The position numbers were made by a program, and so were the translations under genes. Source: Gordonia asplenii (lineage in GTDB: Bacteria; Actinomycetota; Actinomycetes; Mycobacteriales; Mycobacteriaceae). Taken from it: 64,000 bases of DNA. The stretch spans positions 49,213-113,212 of the forward strand of contig NZ_JABBNB010000022.1 of the NCBI RefSeq assembly GCF_012933505.1, given 5' to 3'. The notes under the pieces are model-generated. The model ran no database searches. It was not told where the DNA came from and saw only the letters and a program-made list of their open reading frames with translations. Below, piece by piece: positions 52,142 to 60,776 of the stretch. Every line of letters starts with the position of its first letter. Positions within the stretch are counted from its first letter, which is position 1.

Positions 52142-52164
52142 CTGTTTATGTTGCATACTGTTTA
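52142..52164. promoter_or_regulatory. Candidate operator between MFS and TetR genes
   Basis: Direct repeats CTGTTTA at 52142 and 52158 (16 bp apart) flank the small dyad TATG-TTG-CATA (52147-52157), in an AT-rich 100-nt divergent promoter region. Confidence 0.5.
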
Positions 52165-52218
52165 CTCTGAACACAGATACTAGGCCGGTACTGCGTACGA
52201 CGCAAGCAGTAATTGCGA

Positions 52219-52224
52219 TAGGGT
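52219..52224 (+). promoter_or_regulatory. -10 element TAGGGT, leaderless TetR gene
   Basis: Six nucleotides separate TAGGGT from ATG 52231. Confidence 0.5.
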
Positions 52225-52230
52225 TGGGCC

Positions 52231-52971
52231 ATGACCTCCGAACCGCGTGATCTCCCCAGATACCTGCAGCTCATGTGGGGAATCGACGACGGAGCACGCC
52301 GTGGCCCGAAGCCCAAACTCACCATCCCCGACATCGGGCGGGCAGCCGTGGACGTCGCCGACGCCGAGGGATTCGACGCGGTATCGATGAAGGCGATCGC
52401 CGAGCGTCTCGGCGTCACGACGATGTCGCTGTATCGCTATGTCGAGTCGAAGGAAGACGTCTACGAGATCATGATCGACGAGGCGTACGGTCGGCCGCGG
52501 CCCGATCTGACCGCGCACGGCACCTGGCGTGAGCGTCTCACCGCCTGGGCAACGGCGGTCGCCGACGCGCTGCGTTCACATCCGTGGGTCACGAACATCC
52601 CGATGACCCATCCGCCGTCGGGGCCGAAGACTCTCCTGTGGACCGAAGCGGGCGTCCAAGCCTTCGACGAAACCCCCCTCACCAGCCAGGAGAAGCTCTC
52701 GTCCATGCTCGTCATCGACGGTTTCGTGCGAAATCACGTGCGCATGGCGTCGGAGCTGGGGTTGGTCGGCACCGATTCGCAAGGCGAAACCGACAGGTAC
52801 TCAATCGTTTTGGGGCAGGTGATCGACGACGTCGACTATCCGCGACTGACCCGCGCCGTCCGGGAGGACGTACTCGACGACGACACCGACTTCTACACCG
52901 ACGAACTGGCCTTCGGCCTGGACTTGATCCTCGACGGAATCGCTGCCCGAATCACGCGGGCCACCGCCTGA
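52231..52971 (+). CDS. TetR-family regulator of the MFS exporter
   Basis: 246-residue TetR regulator of the TetR_C (tetracycline-repressor-like) subclass. An N-terminal extension precedes the helix-turn-helix SMKAIAERLGVTTMSLYRYV (about residues 52-71). The TetR_C domain includes SHPWVTNIPMTHPPSGPKTL and ends in a helix with ELAFGLDLILDGIAARI. Divergent orientation and the shared operator region suggest local repression of the exporter. Confidence 0.9.
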   Translation: MTSEPRDLPRYLQLMWGIDDGARRGPKPKLTIPDIGRAAVDVADAEGFDAVSMKAIAERLGVTTMSLYRYVESKEDVYEIMIDEAYGRPRPDLTAHGTWRERLTAWATAVADALRSHPWVTNIPMTHPPSGPKTLLWTEAGVQAFDETPLTSQEKLSSMLVIDGFVRNHVRMASELGLVGTDSQGETDRYSIVLGQVIDDVDYPRLTRAVREDVLDDDTDFYTDELAFGLDLILDGIAARITRATA

Positions 52972-53669
52972 ACCTGGATTCACCCACTGCAGGCCTTCTC
53001 CGCTGGTTGAGCCTGGATTCCGACTGCAGGCTTACTCTGCCGGTTGAGCCTTGGTTGAGCCTGGATTCACCGACGGTGACCCCTCCGCTGGTTGAGCCGG
53101 ACGAGCGCCGTGCTGAGCGAGGCGCTAGCCGAGTCGAAGTAGCGCTAGCCGAGGTCCGTGTCGAAACCTCTCAGCCACAACGACTTTCGACGGTCCGCGC
53201 CAACATCGGCGATGACACCCGGCAAGTGACGCGTGTGCACCCTACGGGTGCACACGCCTCAATGTTCGATACCATCACAGTTCGACACGTGCGCCACCAT
53301 CAAATGCATTGTGGTATAGGGGTTTCGACACGCTCGTCACTTCGACTCGGCTAGCGCCTCGCTCAGTACGGCGCGCTAACGCTCCTCACGGCTCAACCAG
53401 CGGATAGGGCATGCCATCGGTGGATCCAGGGTGAGCCGTGAGGAGCGCTAGCGGTAGCGCCTCGCTCAGCACGGCGCTTCGGCCCGGATCAACCAGCGAA
53501 ATGGGTCTGCCGAGGAGCGCCAGCGACGAGGTGTATCGACACTCCGCGACCACCGAATACAACTGCACCACAACACTTTTCGGCCGACGGGGACTCGATA
53601 CACCGGCTACTCGACCACCCAGAAGCAGCACGTCCGCAGTAGTCGCCAAAACAGCCCTCGGCGTTGCGG
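52972..53669. repeat. Large block of family B repeats around an AT-richer core with a hairpin
   Basis: No gene seen. GCTGGTTGAGCC units run from about 53000 to 53170, followed by GCGAGGCGCTAGCCGAGTCG-type and GTGTCGAAACC segments. Reverse-oriented units (GGTTTCGACACGCTCGTC, GGCTCAACCAGC) occupy about 53325-53402, and mixed fragments continue to 53545. The core (about 53180-53320) lacks repeats and holds a 12-bp perfect hairpin. Confidence 0.8.
53231..53257. other. Perfect 12-bp inverted repeat
   Basis: GCGTGTGCACCC and its exact complement with a TAC loop, inside the spacer between opposed family B repeat groups. It could be a terminator or a protein site; no U-tract follows. Confidence 0.5.
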
Positions 53670-54293
53670 TTACGTCAGCTCTCCGAACAGCGCTGAATTG
53701 AATTCGAATGCTCGCACTGCCTCGACGGTGAGACGCTGCACCGCGGAATCGTCGATCCGCAGCGCGTCCAGGCGATCGCGATATGCATCCTTGTAGCGCT
53801 TGAGTTTGTCGATGCCGGCGAACCGGTAGAACGACAGTGCGTCGTCACCGAGTCGGTAGTGCTCACGCAGCCGATGCGCGACGATCTGCCCACCGGACAG
53901 GTCACCGAGATAGCGGGTGTAGTGGTGGGCCACATATCTCACCGGATCGGCGGCGCTCGCACGGATCGCCTCGACGTAGCCGCGGGTAGCCGCAAGCGGT
54001 GGCAGCGACTCGACGTCGACGCCGAGTGTAGCCAAGTCCGTGGAGAGCGACGGCAGCCGCCGCAACCTCTCGTCGTGGAAACCGCCGGCGACGGGATCGT
54101 CGGCCAGCGTGTCCCCGACCTCCTCCAGCGCCCGGTAGACGAAGAACAGCTGCCCGGCCAGGCGGCCGTACGCGTCGGCATCGAGGCTGCCCGACAGCAG
54201 GGCTTCGACGAACGCCGACCGCTCGGCGTTCTCATGTGCGATCGACGTCGCCGCGCGAAGCTTGTCGGAGACCGCGGTTCCGAGGGCGGTCAT
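53670..54293 (-). CDS. Heme oxygenase (biliverdin-producing)
   Basis: 207-residue canonical helical heme oxygenase. The proximal heme ligand His is in TSIAHENAERSAFV, and the distal glycine helix is RYLGDLSGGQIVAHRLR. It opens heme to release iron, CO and biliverdin. ATG 54293 overlaps the glnE stop (ATGA), so its translation follows glnE. This makes an unusual pairing with nitrogen control; no heme uptake genes are nearby. Confidence 0.93.
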   Translation of the reverse strand: MTALGTAVSDKLRAATSIAHENAERSAFVEALLSGSLDADAYGRLAGQLFFVYRALEEVGDTLADDPVAGGFHDERLRRLPSLSTDLATLGVDVESLPPLAATRGYVEAIRASAADPVRYVAHHYTRYLGDLSGGQIVAHRLREHYRLGDDALSFYRFAGIDKLKRYKDAYRDRLDALRIDDSAVQRLTVEAVRAFEFNSALFGELT

Positions 54294-57292
54294 GCGCCGA
54301 ACACCTTGGTCACGACGGCCTTCGCGCGCCGGGTCACGCGCAGGTAGTTCTCCAGAAATTCGGCCGCCTGGTCGTCGGGCCACCCAGCGGCGAAGGCAAT
54401 GGGCCGCAACGTTTTTCCGGGACCGGGCAGTTCATCGACGGGTTTGCCGCGCACGAGCACCAGCGCATTGCGGGCCTCGGTCGCGGTGAGCCAGGCGTCC
54501 TTGAGCAAGGTGACGTCGTCGAGTGCGAGCAGCCCTTCCTCGGCGATCGCGTCGAGTGACTGCAGGGTCGAAGTATTGTGCAACGACTGATACTCGTGCG
54601 CATATCGCAACTGCATCAGCTGCACGGTCCATTCGACGTCGGCGAGCCCGCCACGCCCGAGCTTGGTGTGCAACGCGGGATCGGCGCCGCGCGGCAGACG
54701 TTCGGCGTCGACGCGGGCCTTGATCCGCCGGATCTCCTTGACGGCGTCGTTGGAGACGCCACCCTGCGGGTAGCGAATGCGGTCGGCCATCAGCAGGAAT
54801 TCGATGCCGAGGTCGTTGTCGCCCGCCACCTGATGCGCGCGCAGCAGGGCTTGAATCTCCCACGGCTGCGCCCATTGGTCGTAGTAGGCGGCATAGGCGG
54901 CGAGGGTTCGCACGACCGGTCCGTTGCGGCCCTCCGGGCGCAGACCGGTGTCGACTTCCAGCGGCGGGTCGGCGCTGGGCGACCCGAGCATCGTGCGGAC
55001 GCGCTCGGCGACCACTTGAGCCCACTTCACCGCGTCGGCCTCATCGGCACCCTCTACCGGGTTGCAGACGAAGAGCACGTCGGCGTCGGATCCGTAACCC
55101 AGTTCGCCGCCTCCCAGGCGGCCCATGCCGATGACGGCGATCCGCGCGGGCGCCACCTTGCCCCGTTCGCGTTCGGATTCGGTGATGACCACCGCGAGCG
55201 CCGCGTTGAGGACCGCCGCCCACACACTCGACAGTGCCGCACACACCTGCGGCACGTCCATCATGCCGAGCACGTCGGCCGACGCGATGCGCGCCAATTC
55301 GGCCCGACGATGTGAACGGGCAACTGCCACAGCCTGCTTCAAGTCCCGACGCCGGATCGTCGACGCGATCAATCCGCTGGCGACGTCGGCGGAGTCGACG
55401 CTGGTCAGCTTGGGGCCGTCGGAGCCGTCGGAGTACAGCTGGATCACCTCGGGTGAGCGGACCAGCAATTCCGCGATATAGGCCGATGTACCAAGCACTT
55501 TCATCAGTCGCTCGGCGACCACACCGTCGTCGCGCAACAGCCGCAGAAACCAGTCGTTGCCGACCATCTCGTCCGACAGCCGCCGATAGTTCAGCAGTCC
55601 GGCGTCGGGGTCGGGGGTGCGGCCGATCCACTCCAGCAGCGACGGCAGGATCAGCAGCTGCACCTGTCCCCGACGTCCCGGCGAGCTCGCCAAGGCTCGG
55701 ATATGGCTCAGTGCCCGTTCGGGTTTGGAGTACCCCAGCGCCGAGAGCCGCCGTTCCGCCGACTCGTCGGACAGGGTCAGCTCATCGGCGTTGAAACGCG
55801 TGACTGCTTCCAGCAGCGGCCGATAGAACAGCTTCTCGTGCAGCTTGCGGACTCGGTGCGAGTGGCGGCGGATCTCGGCCAGCAACGCGCCCTGCGCGTC
55901 GAGGTCGCCGTCGAGCCGGATGTGCGCGGCACGGGCGAGCCACCGCATGCCCGCGGCGTCGTCGAAGGTGGGCAGCAGGTGCGTTCGCGACATTCGTTGC
56001 AGCTGCAGGCGATGTTCGAGGAGCCGCAGGAATTGATACGACGCGGAGAGGTTCGCGCCGTCGTCGCGTCCGACGTAGCCGCCCGCGGTGAGCGCGGCCA
56101 GGGCGTCCACGGTGGCCAGTACCCGCAGCGATTCGTCGACGCGTCCGTGCACCATCTGCAGCAGCTGCACGGCGAACTCGACGTCACGCAGACCGCCACT
56201 TCCGAGTTTCAGATTGCGTTCCTTGAGCCCTTCGGGGACAAGGGATTCCACGCGTCGGCGCATCGCCTGCACTTCGGGAACGAAGTCTTCGCGCTCGGCG
56301 GCGGTCCATACCATCGGGTTGACCGCGGCGATGTAGTCGCGGGCCAACCCCAGATCACCGGTCATCGGCCGCGCCTTGAGCAGCGCCTGGAACTCCCAGG
56401 TCTTGGCCCACCGCTTGTAGTAGGCGATATGCGACTCCAACGTGCGGGTCAGCGCCCCCGCTTTGCCCTCGGGCCGCAGCGCGGCGTCGACCTCGAAGAA
56501 GGCCAGCGAACCGATCCGCATCATCTCGCCCGCAATGCGCGACGACGTCGAGTCGGCAGGTTCGGCGACGAACACCACGTCGACGTCGGAAACGTAATTC
56601 AGTTCGCGCGCACCGCATTTGCCCATCGCGATGACCGCGAGGCGAGTGGTCAGCTCCTTGTCGCCGCATACCGTGGCGATGGCCACCGACAATGCCGCGG
56701 TCAGTGCGGCGTCGGCAAGGTCGGCCAGGTAAGCGCCCACCTCGTGCAGCCGCAGTACCGGCTCGTCCTCGACGGTGGCCGCCAGATCGTGAGCTGCCAA
56801 CTGCAGCACCAGATTTCGGTACGCGAGACGCAGTTTGCCCACGGCCGCGGGACCGGTCTCGGTGGCCCGGAATAGCTTGTCACCCGACTCCAGGGTGCCC
56901 GGTTCAGGTTGCGCCCCAACCGATTCCAGCATCGTCGCGAAAGCAGCGTCGACGCTGGGCAGTTCGGCGGCGGTCAACAGGCGCCAGGCCGTGGGATCGG
57001 CGACGAGATGATCACCGAGAGCGTCGGAGGCGCCGAGGACCGCGAACAGCCGTCCCCGGAAGTGTTTGTCGGCCCGTAGCAGAGCGTCGACGTCGCGCCA
57101 CTCGTCGCCCACCGACGACTGCAGTCGGACCAACGCGCGCAGTGCCAGGTCGGCGTCCGGCGAGCGGGACAACGACCACAGCAGGTCGACCGATGGCTCG
57201 TCGGTCCAGTCCAGCGCGTCGAGGTGTTCGCGCGCAGCGGCGTCGAGCAGACCTAGGCGACCGGGACTGGGCACACCCGACCGCGACCTCAC
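54290..57292 (-). CDS. glnE: Bifunctional glutamine synthetase adenylyltransferase/adenylyl-removase
   Basis: 1000-residue enzyme with two nucleotidyltransferase domains: the N-terminal removase with ELNYVSDVDVVFV near residue 231 and the C-terminal transferase with ELGYGSDADVLFV near residue 732. It attaches AMP to, or removes it from, the regulatory Tyr of GlnA1, setting activity to nitrogen status. GTG 57292 has GGAGG 6 nt upstream. It is downstream of glnA2 in the same direction and overlaps the heme oxygenase gene. Confidence 0.96.
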   Translation of the reverse strand: MRSRSGVPSPGRLGLLDAAAREHLDALDWTDEPSVDLLWSLSRSPDADLALRALVRLQSSVGDEWRDVDALLRADKHFRGRLFAVLGASDALGDHLVADPTAWRLLTAAELPSVDAAFATMLESVGAQPEPGTLESGDKLFRATETGPAAVGKLRLAYRNLVLQLAAHDLAATVEDEPVLRLHEVGAYLADLADAALTAALSVAIATVCGDKELTTRLAVIAMGKCGARELNYVSDVDVVFVAEPADSTSSRIAGEMMRIGSLAFFEVDAALRPEGKAGALTRTLESHIAYYKRWAKTWEFQALLKARPMTGDLGLARDYIAAVNPMVWTAAEREDFVPEVQAMRRRVESLVPEGLKERNLKLGSGGLRDVEFAVQLLQMVHGRVDESLRVLATVDALAALTAGGYVGRDDGANLSASYQFLRLLEHRLQLQRMSRTHLLPTFDDAAGMRWLARAAHIRLDGDLDAQGALLAEIRRHSHRVRKLHEKLFYRPLLEAVTRFNADELTLSDESAERRLSALGYSKPERALSHIRALASSPGRRGQVQLLILPSLLEWIGRTPDPDAGLLNYRRLSDEMVGNDWFLRLLRDDGVVAERLMKVLGTSAYIAELLVRSPEVIQLYSDGSDGPKLTSVDSADVASGLIASTIRRRDLKQAVAVARSHRRAELARIASADVLGMMDVPQVCAALSSVWAAVLNAALAVVITESERERGKVAPARIAVIGMGRLGGGELGYGSDADVLFVCNPVEGADEADAVKWAQVVAERVRTMLGSPSADPPLEVDTGLRPEGRNGPVVRTLAAYAAYYDQWAQPWEIQALLRAHQVAGDNDLGIEFLLMADRIRYPQGGVSNDAVKEIRRIKARVDAERLPRGADPALHTKLGRGGLADVEWTVQLMQLRYAHEYQSLHNTSTLQSLDAIAEEGLLALDDVTLLKDAWLTATEARNALVLVRGKPVDELPGPGKTLRPIAFAAGWPDDQAAEFLENYLRVTRRAKAVVTKVFGA

Positions 57293-57415
57293 CGCACACC
57301 TCCGAGTGCACGGACGGATTCGAGTGGCAGGGTCGACGCGGTCACAACAGCATTTCTACCGTGCGACCGCCTGCGATGGCAGGCGGGGGCACAAGTCGGG
57401 CAGCCTCGGGCAGCC

Positions 57416-58756
57416 CTAGAGCGGCAGGTAACTCTTCAGCTCGAACGGCGTCACCAGGCTGCGATAGTTGGTCCACTCGTCCCACTTGTTGCGCAGGAAG
57501 TAGTCGAAGACGTGTTCGCCGAGTGCCTCGGCGACGAGCTCGGACTTCTCCATCTCGCGCAACGCTTCGGCGAGGCTGCCGGGCAGTTCCTGGTATCCCA
57601 TCGCCCGGCGTTCCGCCCCGGTCAACGCCCAGACGTCGTCCTCGGCCTCGTCGGGTAGGTCGTAGCCCTCGGAGATGCCTTTGAGTCCGGCGGCGAGCAT
57701 GACCGCGAAGGTCAGGTACGGATTGCAGGCCGAGTCGGGGCTGCGGACCTCGATGCGCCGTGACGACGCCTTGTTCGGCGTGTATAACGGCAGCCGGACC
57801 AGCGCGGATCGGTTCGCACCGCCCCAGGTCGCGGCGGTCGGCGCCTCACCGCCGTGGATGAGCCGCTTGTAGCTGTTGACCCACTGGTTGGTGACGGCGC
57901 TGATTTCGCTGGCGTGATGCAGGATGCCGGCGATGAACTTCTTGCCGGTGTCCGACAACTGCTGCGGATCGTCGGGATTGTGGAAGGCGTTGGTGTCGCC
58001 CTCGAACAGGCTCATGTGGGTGTGCATCGCCGAGCCGGGATGGTCGCTGAACGGCTTGGGCATGAACGTCGCCCACACGCCCTCCCCGATCGCGACCTGC
58101 TTGACGACATAACGGAAGGTCATGACGTTGTCGGCCATCGACAGGGCGTCGGCGTAGCGCAGATCGATCTCCTGCTGGCCGGGCGCACCCTCGTGGTGGC
58201 TGAATTCGACGGAGATGCCCATCGACTCGAGTGCGTCGATGGCGTGCCGACGGAAGTTCGGCGCCGAATCGTGCACGGACTGGTCGAAGTAGCCGCCGGA
58301 GTCGGCGGGCGTCGGGACCGTGCCGTCCAGCGGCGCGTCCTTGAGCAGGAAGAACTCGATCTCCGGGTGAACATAACAACTGAATCCCTGATCGGCCGCC
58401 TTGTTCAGTTGGCGACGAAGGACGTGGCGCGAGTCGGCCCAGCTCGGCGTGCCGTCGGGCATCGCGATGTCGCAGAACATCCGGGCCGAGTGGTGGCGGC
58501 CGGCCGAGGTGGTCCACGGCAGCACCTGGAAGGTGGACGGATCGGGTTTGGCGACGGTATCCGCTTCGGAGACACGCGAGAATCCCTCGATCGCCGAACC
58601 GTCGAAACCAATGCCCTCGCTGAACGCACCCTCGAGTTCGGCGGGTGCGATCGCCACCGATTTGAGATAACCGAGAACGTCGGTGAACCAGAGTCGAACG
58701 AACCGGATGTCGCGCTCTTCGAGTGTCCGGAGCACGAATTCCTTTTGGCGATCCAT
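57416..58756 (-). CDS. glnA2: Glutamine synthetase-like protein GlnA2
   Basis: 446-residue type I glutamine synthetase paralogue (Rv2222c counterpart). It has FDGSAIEGFSRVSEADT, EIEFFLLKD, GSAMHTHMSLFEGD and KASSRRIEVRSPD. The segment corresponding to the GlnA1 adenylylation loop reads DDVWALTGAERR, with Trp where GlnA1 has Tyr, so GlnE is unlikely to modify it. TAGGGT lies 8 nt before ATG 58756. In streptomycetes related GlnA-like enzymes glutamylate polyamines, so glutamine synthesis is not certain. Confidence 0.93.
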   Translation of the reverse strand: MDRQKEFVLRTLEERDIRFVRLWFTDVLGYLKSVAIAPAELEGAFSEGIGFDGSAIEGFSRVSEADTVAKPDPSTFQVLPWTTSAGRHHSARMFCDIAMPDGTPSWADSRHVLRRQLNKAADQGFSCYVHPEIEFFLLKDAPLDGTVPTPADSGGYFDQSVHDSAPNFRRHAIDALESMGISVEFSHHEGAPGQQEIDLRYADALSMADNVMTFRYVVKQVAIGEGVWATFMPKPFSDHPGSAMHTHMSLFEGDTNAFHNPDDPQQLSDTGKKFIAGILHHASEISAVTNQWVNSYKRLIHGGEAPTAATWGGANRSALVRLPLYTPNKASSRRIEVRSPDSACNPYLTFAVMLAAGLKGISEGYDLPDEAEDDVWALTGAERRAMGYQELPGSLAEALREMEKSELVAEALGEHVFDYFLRNKWDEWTNYRSLVTPFELKSYLPL

Positions 58757-58764
58757 GGTCGCTG

Positions 58765-58770
58765 ACCCTA
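58765..58770 (-). promoter_or_regulatory. -10 element TAGGGT before glnA2
   Basis: Eight nucleotides separate TAGGGT from ATG 58756; leaderless or nearly so. Confidence 0.5.
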
Positions 58771-58791
58771 GGAGCAGCCTGTTAAATCCAT

Positions 58792-58807
58792 GTTACAACG
58801 ACGAGAC
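58792..58807. promoter_or_regulatory. Possible GlnR half-site between glnA2 and panB
   Basis: GTTAC-N6-GAGAC fits the GlnR half-site pattern with one change, and AATAC follows after another N6. It overlaps the -35 zone of glnA2, so it could act as a repression site if real. Confidence 0.3.
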
Positions 58808-59003
58808 GATCGCAATACCCTGCACGTTTGCCGACGGATTCTCAGCATGTGGGATCATTGCCCGTATTCGCGTCGACGACGCTGTGATCAACGGCACACG
58901 ACCTCGGCCGCGCTACTCACTGGTAGGGGTGCAGAATGGTCGGTGTCCAACCCAGCCCGGGTACCCGCTCAGCGGGACCCGAGGAATGAAAAGAGACAAC
59001 ACA

Positions 59004-59873
59004 ATGTCGGAAACCCGTGTATCCGAAGCTGCCGAGGCCTCACCCTACGGCGCAACTCCGACGCCGTCGGCAAAGCCACGTCGCACCACACGTGTCCACC
59101 ATCTGGCGCAGATGAAGTCCGAAGGCGAGAAGTGGGCGATGCTCACCGCCTACGACTATTCTTCGGCGGCGATCTTCGACGAAGCGCAGATCCCGGTCCT
59201 GTTGGTCGGCGACTCCGCCGCGAACGTCGTCTACGGCTATGACACCACCATCCCGGTCAGCGTCGACGAGCTGATTCCGCTGGTCCGCGCAGTCGTGCGC
59301 GGTGCACCGCACGCACTCGTCGTCGCCGACCTGCCGTTCGGCAGTTACGAGGCCGGGCCGCAGCAGGCACTCGAATCGTCCATCCGCTTCTTCAAGGAGG
59401 GCGGCGCACACGCGGTGAAACTCGAGGGCGGTGAGCGTGTCGCGGACCAGATCGCGACGCTGACCTCCGCGGGCATCCCGGTGATGGCACACATCGGTTT
59501 CACCCCGCAGAGCGTCAACGGCCTCGGCGGTTTCCGCGTACAGGGTCGCGGCGACGCCGCCGATCAACTCATCGCCGACGCCATCGCCGTCCAGGAGGCA
59601 GGCGCGTTCTCCGTCGTCATGGAGATGGTTCCCGCCGACCTCGCCGGCCAGGTCACCCGCAAGCTCACCATTCCGACCGTCGGCATCGGCGCGGGACACG
59701 AGACCGACGCTCAGGTACTCGTCTGGCAGGACATGGCCGGACTCACCCACGGCAAGACCGCCAAGTTCGTCAAGCGCTTCGGAAACGTCGGAGACGAATT
59801 GCGCAAGGCCGCAACGCAATACGCGGACGAGGTGCGGCGCGGCATCTTCCCCGGCGACGAGCACAGCTACTGA
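59004..59873 (+). CDS. panB: 3-methyl-2-oxobutanoate hydroxymethyltransferase
   Basis: 289-residue first enzyme of pantothenate synthesis (alpha-ketoisovalerate plus methylene-THF to ketopantoate). Segments: MLTAYDYSSAAIFDEAQIPV, LVGDSAANVVYGYDTT, VMAHIGFTPQSVNGLGGFRV and the active-site Glu in VMEMVPADLAGQVT. ATG 59004 is preferred; ATG 58986, six codons upstream, has its GAGGA too close. The N-terminal 30 residues are a variable extension. Confidence 0.95.
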   Translation: MSETRVSEAAEASPYGATPTPSAKPRRTTRVHHLAQMKSEGEKWAMLTAYDYSSAAIFDEAQIPVLLVGDSAANVVYGYDTTIPVSVDELIPLVRAVVRGAPHALVVADLPFGSYEAGPQQALESSIRFFKEGGAHAVKLEGGERVADQIATLTSAGIPVMAHIGFTPQSVNGLGGFRVQGRGDAADQLIADAIAVQEAGAFSVVMEMVPADLAGQVTRKLTIPTVGIGAGHETDAQVLVWQDMAGLTHGKTAKFVKRFGNVGDELRKAATQYADEVRRGIFPGDEHSY

Positions 59874-59894
59874 GTTTCGACGCCCAGCGCGAGT

Positions 59895-60359
59895 CTATCG
59901 ACGCTGCATTCGAGCGAGCGCGTCGTTGATAGCCGGATCGCCCAAGTTGCACAGCCAATTATGCAAGCCACGGTCCAGCACCGGATTCTCGATCAGGTAG
60001 GGGCGCAACTGCGGCGCATTGTTGGCCATGTGTAACAGGACACCGGGGTCGGTGCGCGGGTCGCGCGCGATCGCGACATCGCCCGGCAACGGCGCAATGG
60101 GCCCGGGCGGCTGAACCGCCGGAGGCTGCCCCATCTGGGGCTGAACCGCGGGAGGCTGGCCCATCTGGGGCTGAACTATGCCGAAGCCGTCGGGTCGCAC
60201 AGGCACCCTGCCGTCGGGGAGTTGAGTCGCGCAAAACTCAGAGAGTGCGGGCTCGGGCCGAAACGGCTTGTACCTCCCCTTCCACAGGCGGTCGTAAATG
60301 GTGATCGCGCCACCGATTACGACGATGGCGAAGATCACCAAAGGGAAGAGGCTGTCCAC
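59895..60359 (-). CDS. Membrane-anchored protein with PQMGQPPAVQ repeats
   Basis: 154-residue protein not assigned to a characterised family. An N-terminal transmembrane segment (FPLVIFAIVVIGGAITIY) is followed by a Pro/Gln linker with two 10-residue repeats PQMGQPPAVQ. A compact C-terminal domain (VAIARDPRTDPGVLLHMANN, then PYLIENPVLDRGLHNWL) resembles variant leucine-rich repeats seen in other actinobacterial proteins. GTG 60359 has a strong AGGAGGTG 6 nt upstream, overlapping the stop of the small gene before it. Confidence 0.75.
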   Translation of the reverse strand: MDSLFPLVIFAIVVIGGAITIYDRLWKGRYKPFRPEPALSEFCATQLPDGRVPVRPDGFGIVQPQMGQPPAVQPQMGQPPAVQPPGPIAPLPGDVAIARDPRTDPGVLLHMANNAPQLRPYLIENPVLDRGLHNWLCNLGDPAINDALARMQRR

Positions 60360-60371
60360 CTAAGCCACCTC

Positions 60372-60491
60372 CTAGAATCCCGATTGAGTGGCCGGATCTT
60401 CGGTCCACAGCGCGCGGGTAAGTCGATCGAAATACTCGCGGTAGCCCTTGTAGCCCTCAAGTGACTTCCGGCCGGCCGGAATGAAACTCAC
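60372..60491 (-). CDS. Possible 39-residue small protein
   Basis: Short frame GTG 60491 to TAG 60372, reading SFIPAGRKSLEGYKGYREYF after the start and ending ALWTEDPATQSGF. The composition is protein-like (aromatic and charged residues alternate; two thirds of third positions are G/C). Its TAG is part of the AGGAGG ribosome binding site of the next gene, which points to translational coupling. No good ribosome binding site precedes the GTG, so it could also be the remnant of a longer gene. Confidence 0.45.
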   Translation of the reverse strand: MSFIPAGRKSLEGYKGYREYFDRLTRALWTEDPATQSGF

Positions 60492-60776
60492 CTTGGCGGC
60501 CCCCCGCCCCTTCGAAGCGCACTATGCTTCCCGAACAGCACGAATGCGCCAATTCAGCGACTCGGTACGGCGACAACCCGGTATCGAATCTCCCGAACGC
60601 ATTCTGGTGCCGATGCGACGCGACCAAATCCGTGTCCTCTCCATACCAATTGTCCAATCAGATTTCGGGAGGCTATCAATGTCGAGAGCGCGGGAGTGAA
60701 GACTCGCGCCCGAATCCACCCGAACAGACGACACCGAGCCGCATCGGTATCGACACGCGCGCCCCTCGACGTCCAC

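Noticed and set aside
24188..53545. Family B repeats as insertion-sequence ends
   Set aside because: No transposase gene or remnant lies between opposed copies; the gaps are too short for an insertion sequence.
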